Positions 22,133-32,823 of a stretch of 64,000 bases of DNA are shown here, one piece after another. Location of the stretch: NCBI GenBank assembly GCA_001414485.1, contig LLEY01000098.1:124001-188000 (forward strand), written 5' to 3'. The position numbers were made by a program, and so were the translations under genes. This DNA comes from Calycina herbarum (Eukaryota > Ascomycota > Leotiomycetes > Helotiales > Pezizellaceae). The number at the start of each line of letters is the position of its first letter. The stretch's first letter is position 1. The notes beneath the pieces were generated by a model, which saw only the letters and a list, made by a program, of their open reading frames with translations, did not search any database and was not told the DNA's origin.

Positions 22133-23465
22133 TCATCGGCCGGTAGCAGGTTTTTTTTGGCTGTCATCGTCGTCTTCACCCTCTACCTCTGCCACCTCAG
22201 GGTTGTCTTCATTAGCTGTTCTTGCTGGCTGCAAGTTTTCTTGGCTGTCATCTGCATCGTTATCGCCTGCCTCCTCTGCTACATCAGAGTTTCCCGTTCG
22301 CGCTTTCTTTGCTGGTGGCAAGCTTTCTTGGCTATCATCTTCGTCATCGTCTTCTACCTTGATTACCCGCTTGTCAAGCTTTGGAGTGGCCGCTTCTCTC
22401 TTTCTGCGAGCCAACTCTGCCTCTAGCTTCTCGATGCTCAAGCTTGACCCCACAAAGTTCTCTTTCTCTACTTCCATCACCTCTTCTTCCTCCTCTTCTT
22501 GGTTTTCACCTTCTGTAATAAACAACGATTCCTCGGGTGGTGTTGGTGATGGCGTTCGATGAATGATGCCTAGCTCCTTCAGGGATTCTAGAACAAGTCA
22601 GCCCCTTTCTCTTTTGATTTCAAACTACTACCCACCGAGAGAACGATATTTGAATATGAAAATGGCAACTGGGAAGTCATCGTTGAGATTCTTCGTTCTA
22701 TAGACCTCACCTCTAGGCTACTTCTCAGGTTTGTCAAGTCTGCTTTCCGATCAGTACTTATGATAAATTTCACATGAATGGTTAGGAGATGACATTGCTC
22801 CGTGGCTTTTTGCATCAAAATTGCCTTTTAGATCCCTCTCCGAAAAACTAGTAAGTTTCCTGCCCAAAATCACTTCGCCCGCAGGCATGTCTCCACCCTG
22901 CTTGCCGTAGTCTGTTTGAAAGACCCGGACTTCGATTTTGCCAAATGCTCTGACTTGATCTCCAAGTCCTATCTCGTCATACCCGTCCTGTGGACTACCT
23001 GATTAATAGTGAGTTGCTGTTTTCTAACACAATCTACGATGGTTACTTACCGATCTTTAGTTTCGCAAATTTGAACTTATGTTCCTTGCATCCTCGACCT
23101 TTACCCTTTTTGTGGCCCTTGATTGTCGCCTCCCACTTGCCACCGTTTTTCTTGACTGCCGGCCTCGGACAGTGCTGAGTCCACAAATGATGTCCGTCGA
23201 GGTAGATCTCGAAGGCGAGCTTGGAGCAAGGCAAGTAATTACCACATTTTGTGGTGTAGGGTGGACCGACGGACAGATTGATAGAGAAGGGTTCGTCGTC
23301 AACGGCTTCTATGTATTTTGCGGTCGTGTGTGTCGTTTGGTGAGAGATGACCATGAGATCATTGTGTATTGCCGTAATTGGCTCGTCGTCTTGGTACTCT
23401 TCTGCGCGGTCGTCATCGACGAGGATCTCAACTCTGATCCCGAGTTCGGCTTCTAAGATTGCCAT
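22133..23465 (-). CDS. DUF7918-family fungal protein (paralogue B) with acidic tail
   Basis: Four exons join in frame: 23465-23051, 22998-22794, 22712-22636 and 22587-22133, giving 383 aa. The DUF7918 domain occupies about residues 1-235: MAILEAELGIRVEI, AKYIEAVDDEPF, the basic HKFKFAKLKIG, LKGNFDAKSHG and IFIFKYRSL. The tail is extremely acidic, with three imperfect copies of a DDSQE(S/N)L(P/Q)PA(K/R) unit and a KRVIKVEDDD stretch that resembles a SUMO site. The second intron uses a non-consensus GTCATC donor and is inferred from frame and family fit. The first three exon phases match paralogue A at 16425-17608, so the two are an old duplication with intron positions kept. Function is unknown, and a nuclear location is only suggested by the charged tail. 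Confidence 0.85.
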
Positions 23466-24852
23466 GTTTGTTTAATTTTCGGCAGGAGGATGTTTCAGAA
23501 GGGAAGACTGGTCGGCGCTAATTGAAGGAGTGTCTTGCTTGAAGGTGATGCCGTAAAATAGCGGGGCGGCAAGAAATTTGAATTGATGTTGAGAACTGAG
23601 TCTCGGCAGGCTCGATAGTTACGAAGATGAGGTTGACGAGCAATATTGAAGGTTAGAGAAGTTCTCCTCTTCTCCCGATTAGGGAGGAGCAAGGATAACA
23701 AGCTTGATAATGGGATGTGACGCTCAAGGCATGAAGGATTGGATAGACTGCTAAAAGATGGAGTTCAGCTTCAACTTTGATCCAGTTGAATGCAAGGTAC
23801 TTTTGGTTTTGGGAGGAAGGAGGGGTTGAAGAGGCATACTCTGTTAAAAAGGTAAAGCAACGATCTCAAACTCAAGATAGCGAGACTTTGCCAAGATGAG
23901 TTTCTTTTCCCCCCAAATACCCGCGAGAGTCTGTATTTTCCCTTTCAGAAATGAGGTTGAAGATGAGGAGATAGTTGGACATGAGGTGGAGACTGCTTCA
24001 TCGATCCTGCAAAGGAGTATTGAAAAGGGGAATAGGTCGCAGAGATTGACAACTGCCACCATTCTAATCTAGAACGACAGAAATTCTACCCAATTAGAAC
24101 CTTCCTGACTTGAATGCCGCTTTTATGCTATTCATTTATATTGCGAGGATTAAGTAGAGTTTTTCTCGGTTTATGCCAGGAAAGAGCATTTCTGACAGTA
24201 GAAGAGAAAGTATAGCACTTGGCCGAATATTAGTGTATCTGTCATAAAATTCCCCGGACTTTAAAAATAGTGAATATCAACTGGGAGGTAATCTAAGTCC
24301 TTACATGAAGGAAGTGCTTAGGAGGGAAAGGTTAGTGGTAAGTGAGGAGGGTGAGAGTATTATGATCAAAAGTTCTCGGGATCTGACTTAGGTAGCGTAC
24401 TTATTTCGGACCACCACTTTTCTTTTCTTACCGAAAAAAATACCAACTGTTTACATATCATTTTATTAGGAGTAAAAAACACTAACAAATAAATGATATG
24501 TGAAAAATTTGCATTTCTGTAATGAAATAATTAGTTAGGTGGCATTCTGTTTTTATAAAGGCATTTATAGTAAATCACGATAGAGAAAATCACAAGTGCT
24601 TTAGTCAGTCCATATTAATTCTTAGCATGCCTATGGACACCACCAGAAACTCCTGCCCTCGCTAGTTGCGATTAATACAATGTGACGGTTACCATGTACG
24701 CCCAGCCCCCAAACAACACAGGCACCAAATCAGAAACGCGCTCCCCAGACGCCATAACTGCTATATTGTGGGTTAGTTCAAGTGGCCGTCGCAAAATAAA
24801 ATGTATGGATGAAAAACTTACCATGTGATTGGTACACCTTTCTTTCGGTTTT
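23466..24852. other. Intergenic, no convincing gene
   Basis: A 72-codon minus-strand frame (23844-24062) is open but matches nothing I recognise. The rest is AT-rich with many stops in all frames. Confidence 0.45.
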
Positions 24853-26041
24853 TCAGAGTTGGCGCATTGCCCAGCCACGGGGTCCCACTATCTTGTCAAG
24901 ATACTCTTTCGAGAGCTTTCTATCATCATTGTTTCTATAACAGACTAAGAATTGACCTCCTGCGTTGCCCTTGATAAAAAGAGGTGTGATTTTACTCGGA
25001 CAACTACAGGCATCGTTGCAGAAAGCATCAAGTTCGTCAATTTTGATGGCGCCACCCCATGTCGCAATTAGCAAAGAGGGATATTCAGCTGGAAGAGTTT
25101 GTTCGAAACGGCGTTCAGAGTACACCTCGCATCCAGGAGCCATATTGGCAAATGGCATATAAGCTCCTTTGAAAACCTGGAATGATATGTTAGCGCTGAG
25201 TAGAGGGATAATGCGTATAGGCTCGTACCAAAGTAGTTGGGAGACGAAAGATATCATAGAATACCTTGATACTCTGTCTTACGGTAACAAGATCCTTTCC
25301 AAATACGTTATGAATGTATTTAACAAGTTCAACTTGGAAGCTCTTAACCTGGATATCGCTCTCGAAAATGAAATAATAGTTGAAGAACGTCAGAAGGCCG
25401 ACTACACGACCAAACCGCCTCGCGAAATCCAAGATGTCTTGAAGAATGTCCCCCCGGATAACGAGCAATCGTGTGACAACGAGATACGGGCTCTTGGTAC
25501 TTTCGAGATAATGCGCAACTTCCTTGTCGTCCAAGTTCTTGATCATGTTTTTATATCGATCGGGGTGGGAGTATCGGGGTTTATTCGTGGGTACGGACCA
25601 GGACCTGGCCATCATGACGGCAGGACCCATCTTCGGGTGAACATATCCAGTTCTTTCAAAGTGGCACCAGTCGTATGGAAACTGGAAAACTCTGTCGATA
25701 ATGCTCAGGGGTTTAATCTAATTTAAGTTAGTTTAGTCTATTGCTGAGAGGATTAAGCCTCCAAGAAGCAGAGCAGTCTGCAATGACAGACAGACGAAGA
25801 TGAAAGAGAGCTTGAAGTGAATTACCTCGTTGTCTCCAGCGACAGTGTTGTCTTCTGCAATGGCGTTGTCTTCTGCAATGGCGTTGTCTTCTGCAACGGC
25901 GACATCTTCTGCGACGGTGTTGTCTCCTGCGACATTCTTAACCTTGTTGGCTTTCTTTTTCTGACGATGTGTCAGAGGCTTTTGTTTAGGGCTATGCGAC
26001 GGACCCTTGGCTTTGTCGCGAAGAGCCCTGCTGGAATACAT
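24853..26041 (-). CDS. Uncharacterised fungal protein with hexapeptide repeats
   Basis: Three exons join in frame: 26041-25826, 25717-25265 and 25176-24853, giving 330 aa. Residues 1-40 are very basic (THRQKKKANK). Residues about 37-72 are six hexapeptide units of the form (V/I)A(E/G)D(N/V)x, encoded by 18 bp repeats (25830-25937). The rest is a globular-looking region with aromatic-rich segments (FQFPYDWCHFE, TFFNYYFIF), then GCEVYSERRFEQ and a Cys cluster CNDACSCPS near the end. No transmembrane segment or signal peptide is obvious. I do not recognise the family. Joined frames and codon usage support a real gene. The repeat tract could vary in copy number between strains. Confidence 0.65.
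25830..25937. repeat. Six 18 bp tandem repeats inside a coding exon
   Basis: Units follow TTGTCTTCTGCAATGGCG with substitutions. Two central units are identical and the outer ones diverge. On the minus strand they encode AEDN-type hexapeptides of the gene at 24853-26041. Confidence 0.9.
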
Positions 26042-28290
26042 GTTGACCCTCTTTGGGTTTGAATGTGGTGGTCTTGGTTGTTGTAAATTGGAAGAGGTCG
26101 GAAGTTGGGAGGGTCGGAAATTTATAGGTGCAAGGTGATGCTCAATTCACTAATTGTTCGTACATCTCCAAGCAAGGACATGAGCACAAGATTCACGAGA
26201 TTCACCAAGGTTTCTTCATTTGCTATCTACAGCGCTCGGGAAACAACATTACAATTACAATTGAGGTTACCCAGTGAAGCATATTTTGCCCTTAGTATGG
26301 TGTTTACTAGCTCCTAAAGAGCCTGTATGAGAGTTAGTTTTGGAATAGAGGTGTACCTACTATGTGAGGTTGATACCATAAGAAGGCCTTTCAAATCTAT
26401 GTTTGGGAAATATATCTAGAATGTGGAAGGCAGAGTTTTATGGTTATACAAAAATGAAGTGGAAGAGCTCAGTTCGATGGAGGACCCAAAAGCCAGCTAC
26501 TATATACTAGCTCATGTTAAGCAAACAGGGTTGGTTTACAAGAAAGCCGAATATAACTATATTGAAAGAAGTCACATTTGTCAGGGGAGGAGAATATGCC
26601 AACCCCTCCAAAGCTAATGCATCGAGATGGTTATTTACTATTTGTTAGGCAGTGCTTTTATATTAACTTGTGGTAGTTACTTTTGGTTTCACAAGGCTAC
26701 CACGTTATACTACAGCTAGCTATCTCTGAATCAAAGGGATTTGGTTTGTGACTTTTGATGCACGTGAGCTAAGCGAGTAAGGGGGAGTGAATAACGGTGC
26801 GATGCGCCCAGTAGACAGGCCAACCCAGGACAGCCTGCAACGTATACAAATCAACGCAAACTAAATAAAAACTCTACATGCTTCAATGCATGGTTAATCA
26901 GCACCCTCTATATCTACTGTTATTTTTCCGATTTTTTTACGCCGAGCTTGGGGATTTTGTAGGGTCTCTAATTACTGCCATTTATCTTGTCCACCGGGTG
27001 CCCTACCCTACTTGCGATAACTATGATTCTAGGCCTCGTTTGCCGGCGTCAAATACGAACTCCCAAATCATGTATCTCCTTGCGACACTGCAGTTTCTCT
27101 GGGTTCTAGGCTACGGATGGCAGACATATCGTCTCTGTCTATTACCGTTGGCATTTCCACTACTGGCGGCCTTCAGCGGGCTTTTTATACTTATTCTGCG
27201 TGTTAGAATATTAACTACAGATGGTTGAGTGGCATGGCTGGTGGCATGTGAAGATAATTATGTTGGAGGAGGACAAGGAGCCAGAGACCCGGGTCAGAGG
27301 GCGCTGGGGTAAGGTACACAGTTGAGTTTTACGAAGGGCCGATGCTTGGCAAAGCCGGGTGCGGTTACTCTGTGACGAAGTGACGAAGTGAATTATACGA
27401 TGCTTTGCCCAAAGTGAAGATAGTTGGAAACGCTCTACACGATGGTGGGATAGAAGTCGGTTAGGAAGTCAAGTTACGAAATCTTTTGGCCGAGTTTTTA
27501 GACGGACGCCGGAGAATTTGCAAGGTTAAAAACAATTTCTAATTGTCTGGAGAGAGTTAGGAATAGTTCCTGAGCTGGAAGTAAATATAGCCAGTCTAGT
27601 CTAGTGAGCTCTTAGGCTACACCACTCTATGCTCAATACAAACACTGTACAAAGTGTCACACATGGTCGAACATGTTTTTGAGCAAAACTTGCGTACATT
27701 TAACGATTGCAAGCGCTTCGTGAGCGATAAACAAACTACTTGATCAACTACAAGTGTTCATTAACCGCAAACTCCATGCCATTCGCCCGGCTAGACCATA
27801 CAAATTCTGAATATCATCTTTCGTGCTCGATAGCCAGGAATCCAACCAACCTTAGAGTTTTGTTTAGCCCTGAAGAACTTATTATTCGGTAGATGCTTGT
27901 GGATCTGTGAAATCTCTAAACTGGAGGTACCTACGTAGTTGTTGATTAACTTCGGAGACTTGATCCAAGTGACCTTTTCATGCGAGATCAGCATTATTGT
28001 AGCTACAAATCATCTTTCACCCTTTTGCACACGTTTATCCAACTTTCCCACGGACTGAATGAAGAAGATGAAATAAGTCGCGACATTTTCAACAAAGTGG
28101 TCGGAAGAACAACCCAAGGTCATCAAATTCTACCCAGTAACAAGCAGGTGCTATAAATACGTAAGCTCGTCTAGAATAGTGTTGCGGCTTTGGATATATA
28201 AAGCTAGTTGATGTGTCATTCAGACCTGTAAATATGATTTTTTTTATTTATTGAAGCGCCTCCCCACACGACTTCGATCGTGTACTCATA
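26042..28290. other. Intergenic, no convincing gene
   Basis: The one notable frame is 26878-27228 (+), 116 codons with two hydrophobic stretches. It has no recognised relatives and no supporting neighbour, so it is not called. The remainder is mixed AT-rich sequence. Confidence 0.45.
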
Positions 28291-28794
28291 CAGTGAGTTG
28301 CGAGTTAAGCTTGAATTTGCCCACTTTTTTTATAATCCAAGCTTTTTGAGAAAATTCCTTGATTTCCCCCCTTTTTAGGCACTCTTTTACCTATTAATTA
28401 ACAACAACATATGATATACTATTTATAAGAACAGGAAAGAAGAGGCTTATATCTCCCCTTATACTCTAAACTTTATAGGACAAAAACAGACAATTTTATA
28501 TCTGTCTTGATTTTTATAGGGTCTTGGCATAGCCCTTACAAGGGTAATGAAATTTTTTTCAAGAAAAGGGGTTATTTAAAGAATTATTTATCTTTTAGTT
28601 TATTTTTGTTATACTTACTTTAAATTAATAAATTATATAGAAGAGAGATAATTAGATATAGCGCTTCTTTTCTAGCTAGGCCTCGTCTCTTTTAGAGTCC
28701 TTTTATTTTCTGTCTTCTAAAGAAAAGAGGGAGAAAACAAAAAGCTCGGATTACAAAAATGTGGGCAAATTCAAGCTTAACTCGCAACTCACTG
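28291..28794. mobile_element. Non-autonomous TA-flanked inverted-repeat element (MITE, Tc1/mariner-type)
   Basis: The element starts CAGTGAGTTGCGAGTTAAGC at 28291 and ends with its exact complement at 28794. The terminal repeats are identical for the first 34 bp and remain similar to about 57 bp (TAATCC-A/G-AGCTTTTTG). Both ends are flanked by TA (28289-28290 and 28795-28796), the target duplication of the Tc1/mariner/pogo group. The 504 bp body is AT-rich and has no open frame, so it is non-autonomous. It could be a short deletion derivative of a full element elsewhere in the genome. Confidence 0.88.
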
Positions 28795-28796
28795 TA

Positions 28797-29668
28797 CAGC
28801 GGGATTATATTTCACCTTTTTTCAAATTTTGTAATATTCGCACCAAAATCGGAATGTTGAAAACCTCAAATAGACAGGGGAGTAGCTCTACATAGACTAC
28901 GCATAACTGTTGTGAGTGGTAATTTACTGATATATGGATTCATATCAAATTTCTTCGAGTGGGAGTGTTGGGTTCAGCAAGAGAGAGTAGAAAAATACTG
29001 TTTTGAGACTCGATAGAACACCCTTTCATATCTACATAATCGTCAATCAAATGCTGGATGCCACTAGGTTTAGGACAAAATAGTCAAGTCCTGAGAGTGA
29101 CCGAGGAAAACGGTAAATTACGCCTTATCAAGTTTTCTCACAAATTATTATAATTGCAATTGACTTGCTCTATAAAGAACTTCAACCACTGTATCTAACG
29201 GGGAATACTTAAGCTCTAGGGGTCATGCCGTTTGGAGAGCCGAGCCCTAAGCCAACTTAGAGATTACATGACATCGCTGTACAAAGAGTACCTAAGGCAA
29301 ATTTTAATCAAATGCTGGCCATGAATCTATGCCATTCTCTTTGCACTTAGAAAACCATTTCTGCCGGAATCTTATTGCAGTGTGTAATCTTTTTTTTGTT
29401 CCTCAAATTTGCTCTAAGCGAGAGAAGAGTGAATTATGGTAGCGCTGATACTGCCAAATTACACTTGTAGCCGAAAATTAGCCATTGATAAGAGTTCTGA
29501 AAAGACGATTGGTCAGGAGAAGAATGAAGAGGAGGTGAATTTGCATGTCATTCTTAGGAAGTTTTAGCACAAATTTGCTCTTTTCACCATTAGCTTTGGA
29601 AGTCAGTCAAACCAACCTCTTCTTCCCCCGTCGCCCTGGCATTCTCAACCTCTCCATCTAACATCAAA
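28797..29668. other. Intergenic, upstream of the SAP-domain relic
   Basis: AT-rich sequence with no recognisable gene. It would include the former promoter of the gene relic starting at 29669. Confidence 0.45.
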
Positions 29669-31111
29669 ATGAACGTTACACATAAAGGTGTGCTAGATCT
29701 ACTGCAGGTTTATCGGCAAAAGGTCGAGAAACCGAAACCTTCAAAGGAAGAGGTGTTGCAGGAGCGCCAGCGACTTGACCAACTCGTCTCCCCTCCTGAT
29801 GACCTTGCTATCAAGCATCTGAGAGTCGAATGTGCCAGACGCAACCTATACTTGGACGGTACTTTAGAGGATCTCATTCAGCGTCTCAAGGATGATCTTC
29901 TTACCAAGTCAATCAGCTATAGTTCTCAATCCCAGGAGCGTCGTCGCGCTGAGAAGTAGAGTGGATATGAAGGATACCTGGTCAGTGGCAATACCAACTA
30001 CAGCGGAGGTTATGCTGACAATTGCCAACAGACAATCTACGCCAATAGAACAGCTATTTCAGCAGCCGCCGATACCACTTCAGCCTAAGATCTACCACCC
30101 GAAAACCTTCCCCAGAAGCAGTCAAGTTTCGAACAGAACCGACCGTACATTTTTGTTCCATACAAAGCTCTTCGTGTAGGGCTCACCCAAGATGAGCAGA
30201 AAGCGCTCTGCCCTCTGTTTCGAACATTCAATGCTCGGAACTGGTTAGTCGGGGACTCAGGATATATCATTTTATTTAAGCAGAACGTAGGCGGAGACGA
30301 GCACGCGCGTATGGTTCATCGTATTTTGCCAAGATATATGCCATTCGAGACCAAGGGTTCAGACAAAATTGAACTAGTGTTGCTTGATCCGGTCAGCAAG
30401 CGATTCAAAGCATAGACTGACAACCCCAGGACGATCCAGAAGCATCCACCCAAACAGAATCAAAGCCCATACAAACCAAAGCAGAGCGGGAAGCCAAATT
30501 ATTAGAAGTCCCATTGTTGCCTATCATCGGCGAGCGACCATACATCCTCCTCGAAACCAAAGGACTACCTGAAGAAGCCTATGTTGATGAAGTTACAATG
30601 AAGGTTAAAAAAAACGAGCCCCGACTTTGTTAAGGGAGACGAGGCTGGCATCTACATTTGCTACCCGATCACTTTAGACGGACTTCGCAACATGAAGCTT
30701 TGTATGAGACGCGAACTCAAGGATGGATTTCCTGCGGAGAGGGTTGGTTTCAGCTCAATTCAGGCTTTCGGTGGTGCTGAAGTTCGGAATAAATATGCTG
30801 TTTCTCGCAATGTTCCTGTTCCCCCTGCCAGTCCGAGACAGGAGCGGGAGGTGCGGACCCTTCTCGGAGCTATGAACGCGGTCGTCCAGTCGGACAAGAA
30901 GAAGGGAGAGACCACCCCAACAATTGACGAGCCTCTTTGCGCAAGAGAAGAGGCATCACGAAAACGTTTAGCGGCCGAAAATCCGGAGTGGTGCAAGAAG
31001 ATTCGTATTGAAGAGGAGAATAAACGTGATGAGAAGCGTGGAGAGGCGGAGGCTCTTCGAAAAAAGACCGAGGCACTGAAGAAGCATAAGAGACCTAAGG
31101 AGAGTGTTTGA
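29669..31111 (+). pseudogene. Broken SAP-domain protein gene
   Basis: The first 96 codons are open and contain a SAP-type DNA-binding motif (IKHLRVECARRNLYLDGTLEDLIQRL, about 51-76). After a TAG at 29957 the same frame continues with sensible protein through a TAA at 30088, across consensus introns (about 29981-30031 and 30391-30429, with CTGAC branch points), to a frameshift in an 8-A run near 30608. It then ends in a basic helical tail at 31111. The two stops fit CAG to TAG and CAA to TAA changes, the direction produced by RIP. SAP domains bind scaffold-type or chromatin DNA, and the rest of the protein is unknown to me. It may be a recently lost gene, and the homopolymer shift could be a sequencing error. 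Confidence 0.65.
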
Positions 31112-32610
31112 TTTGATTCTTTCGAAGAAAAACACATACGGAATTACTTTGTTTGTTTCGTCGTACGTAGTAGATTGTTATTTCAATCAATGTCTACGAA
31201 AGGTCAGTTGCTTGGATGCTCTAGTACAATGCTCTTTGGCTGGTCATTGTTTTAGAGGGAGTGTGAGGCTTTAACTGTAATATTCAGTCCATGTAGATGG
31301 GTATCAAGATTGGGGTGAGGGAATTATGCTTTTGAATCAACAAATGAAAAAGCTCTAAGCGTTGATAATAGGTTGGCCTCTGATAAATCAATGTACCATT
31401 GAAATAAAAGAACCTCTCATCGAAAGATCCCGAGGTAGTAATATATTTTTCAGACGTCTATTGTACGCTAAATGCTGTTTCACTGACGAATATTTCTCAA
31501 AACATCTACTCCATCTCTATGGACCTCTACTGAAATTATCGGCTAACGAAAGTGGTGCAACTTTCATCTTTTATCTTGCGATTTGAATTAATTTACAGCT
31601 TCTAGTTACCTTCCATTGACATTATATCTCGCGTATCTACTTCTATTTGCAAGTTATCAAGTACCTATCTGTGAACTGACTCTCGGTAGAACCTCGGCTA
31701 GGCCCAAGATTCCACCCCTAATTCACCTAATTCCTTCACTTAGCCAAAGGTTAAGCCCTGCTTATTTTGACTAACTCTTTGTAGCAAGATAGCTAAGGCT
31801 GTGGCATAACAAAAACAAATCCCATTTAGCTCAACCAGTTGAGTTAGATGACATTACATTCAAACTTTCAATTTCAAGTGGGTTAGTAAACCCCATCCGT
31901 AGGATCAGTTGTCTTGGTTTTTCGGATTTATTCCGAGGCACGCTGGTACCCAGAGCTTCACTCAGGTGAGTTGTCCCTATCGATTTAGCAACTGATATTT
32001 GTACATGGTGTAGGTATGACTCTTGACATATTGCCATATTTGGTGCGCATGCGCGGTATGGGGAAGGGTTTAAAACAGCTTCTTTGGTTGAGCCCGCAGC
32101 ACACTCCCTAAATCAAGATCATAAATACAGTGGGCGATGGCTTGTGTGCGGGGGTATTACCCCTGGGGGCATCTATAGGAAATGTAGGTGAAGCTCAAGT
32201 ACCACGCGTGGCCCCGAACCACCGTCCTTTCGAGGTAAAGCCTGGGCAATTCGTAATAATTTTTTTTAGTTTATATATTTAGTACTATAAAAAAGTCTTT
32301 TTCTAAACTACGTTATCTAATTCTATTATTTAGTAGCGTCTTTGACTCTAGTACTTATTAGTTAGTAAAATTCTAAAATTAGAAGAATAATCTTTTTTAA
32401 TTATTTAAATATTTAGTTTAATTATATATATTAAATTTCTAGAAACTACTTTTATAAACTTATAAACTAGATAATAAAATAGAAACTTTAATAAAATATT
32501 AGTAATTAAGATTTACCTCTTCTAAGTCTTATATTTTTTACTATTACTATATAGTTAAACTAGTAGATTACTATTATCTTATCTAGTTTACTAGTTATAA
32601 GTTATATAAT
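31112..32610. other. Intergenic, with abrupt switch to AT-rich repeat DNA
   Basis: No gene was recognised. Ordinary composition continues to about 32260, then changes sharply to very AT-rich, stop-saturated sequence. That switch marks the left edge of the RIP-affected block. Confidence 0.6.
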
Positions 32611-32794
32611 TATAACAGTCCCAGTCACATACGACTGGATCACATAACCGAGGTTCTACCGAAGTCTCGCTTAGTATAGATAAATAGAGACAGAGCGTAC
32701 TAACTCTCCTCTTCTCTCTTTAGTTTAGTTTTCCTCGAATACAGGTACTATTCTACGAGCACTTTATTTAGTATATTTGTAGAGGGCCGTTATA
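32611..32794 (+). mobile_element. Solo LTR, RIP-degraded
   Basis: A 184 bp unit begins TATAACAGTCCCAGTCAC and ends CCGTTATA. It is flanked by the 5 bp target duplication ATAAT (32606-32610 and 32795-32799). It is clearly related to the unit at 34952-35122 (shared CAGTCCCAGTCACAT, CTCGCTTAG, CTCTC tracts), but its termini and body carry many G-to-A and C-to-T changes, so the canonical TG...CA ends are lost. The separate target duplication shows an independent insertion and not one half of a single retroelement. Confidence 0.75.
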
Positions 32795-32823
32795 ATAATA
32801 ACTCTTATATAGTATTACTATTA

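Noticed and set aside
23844..24062. 72-codon minus-strand ORF upstream of DUF7918-B
   Set aside because: No recognisable motif, and short enough to be chance.
26878..27228. 116-codon ORF with two hydrophobic stretches
   Set aside because: No recognised family, no splice or codon evidence, AT-rich intergenic setting. Length is within chance expectation.
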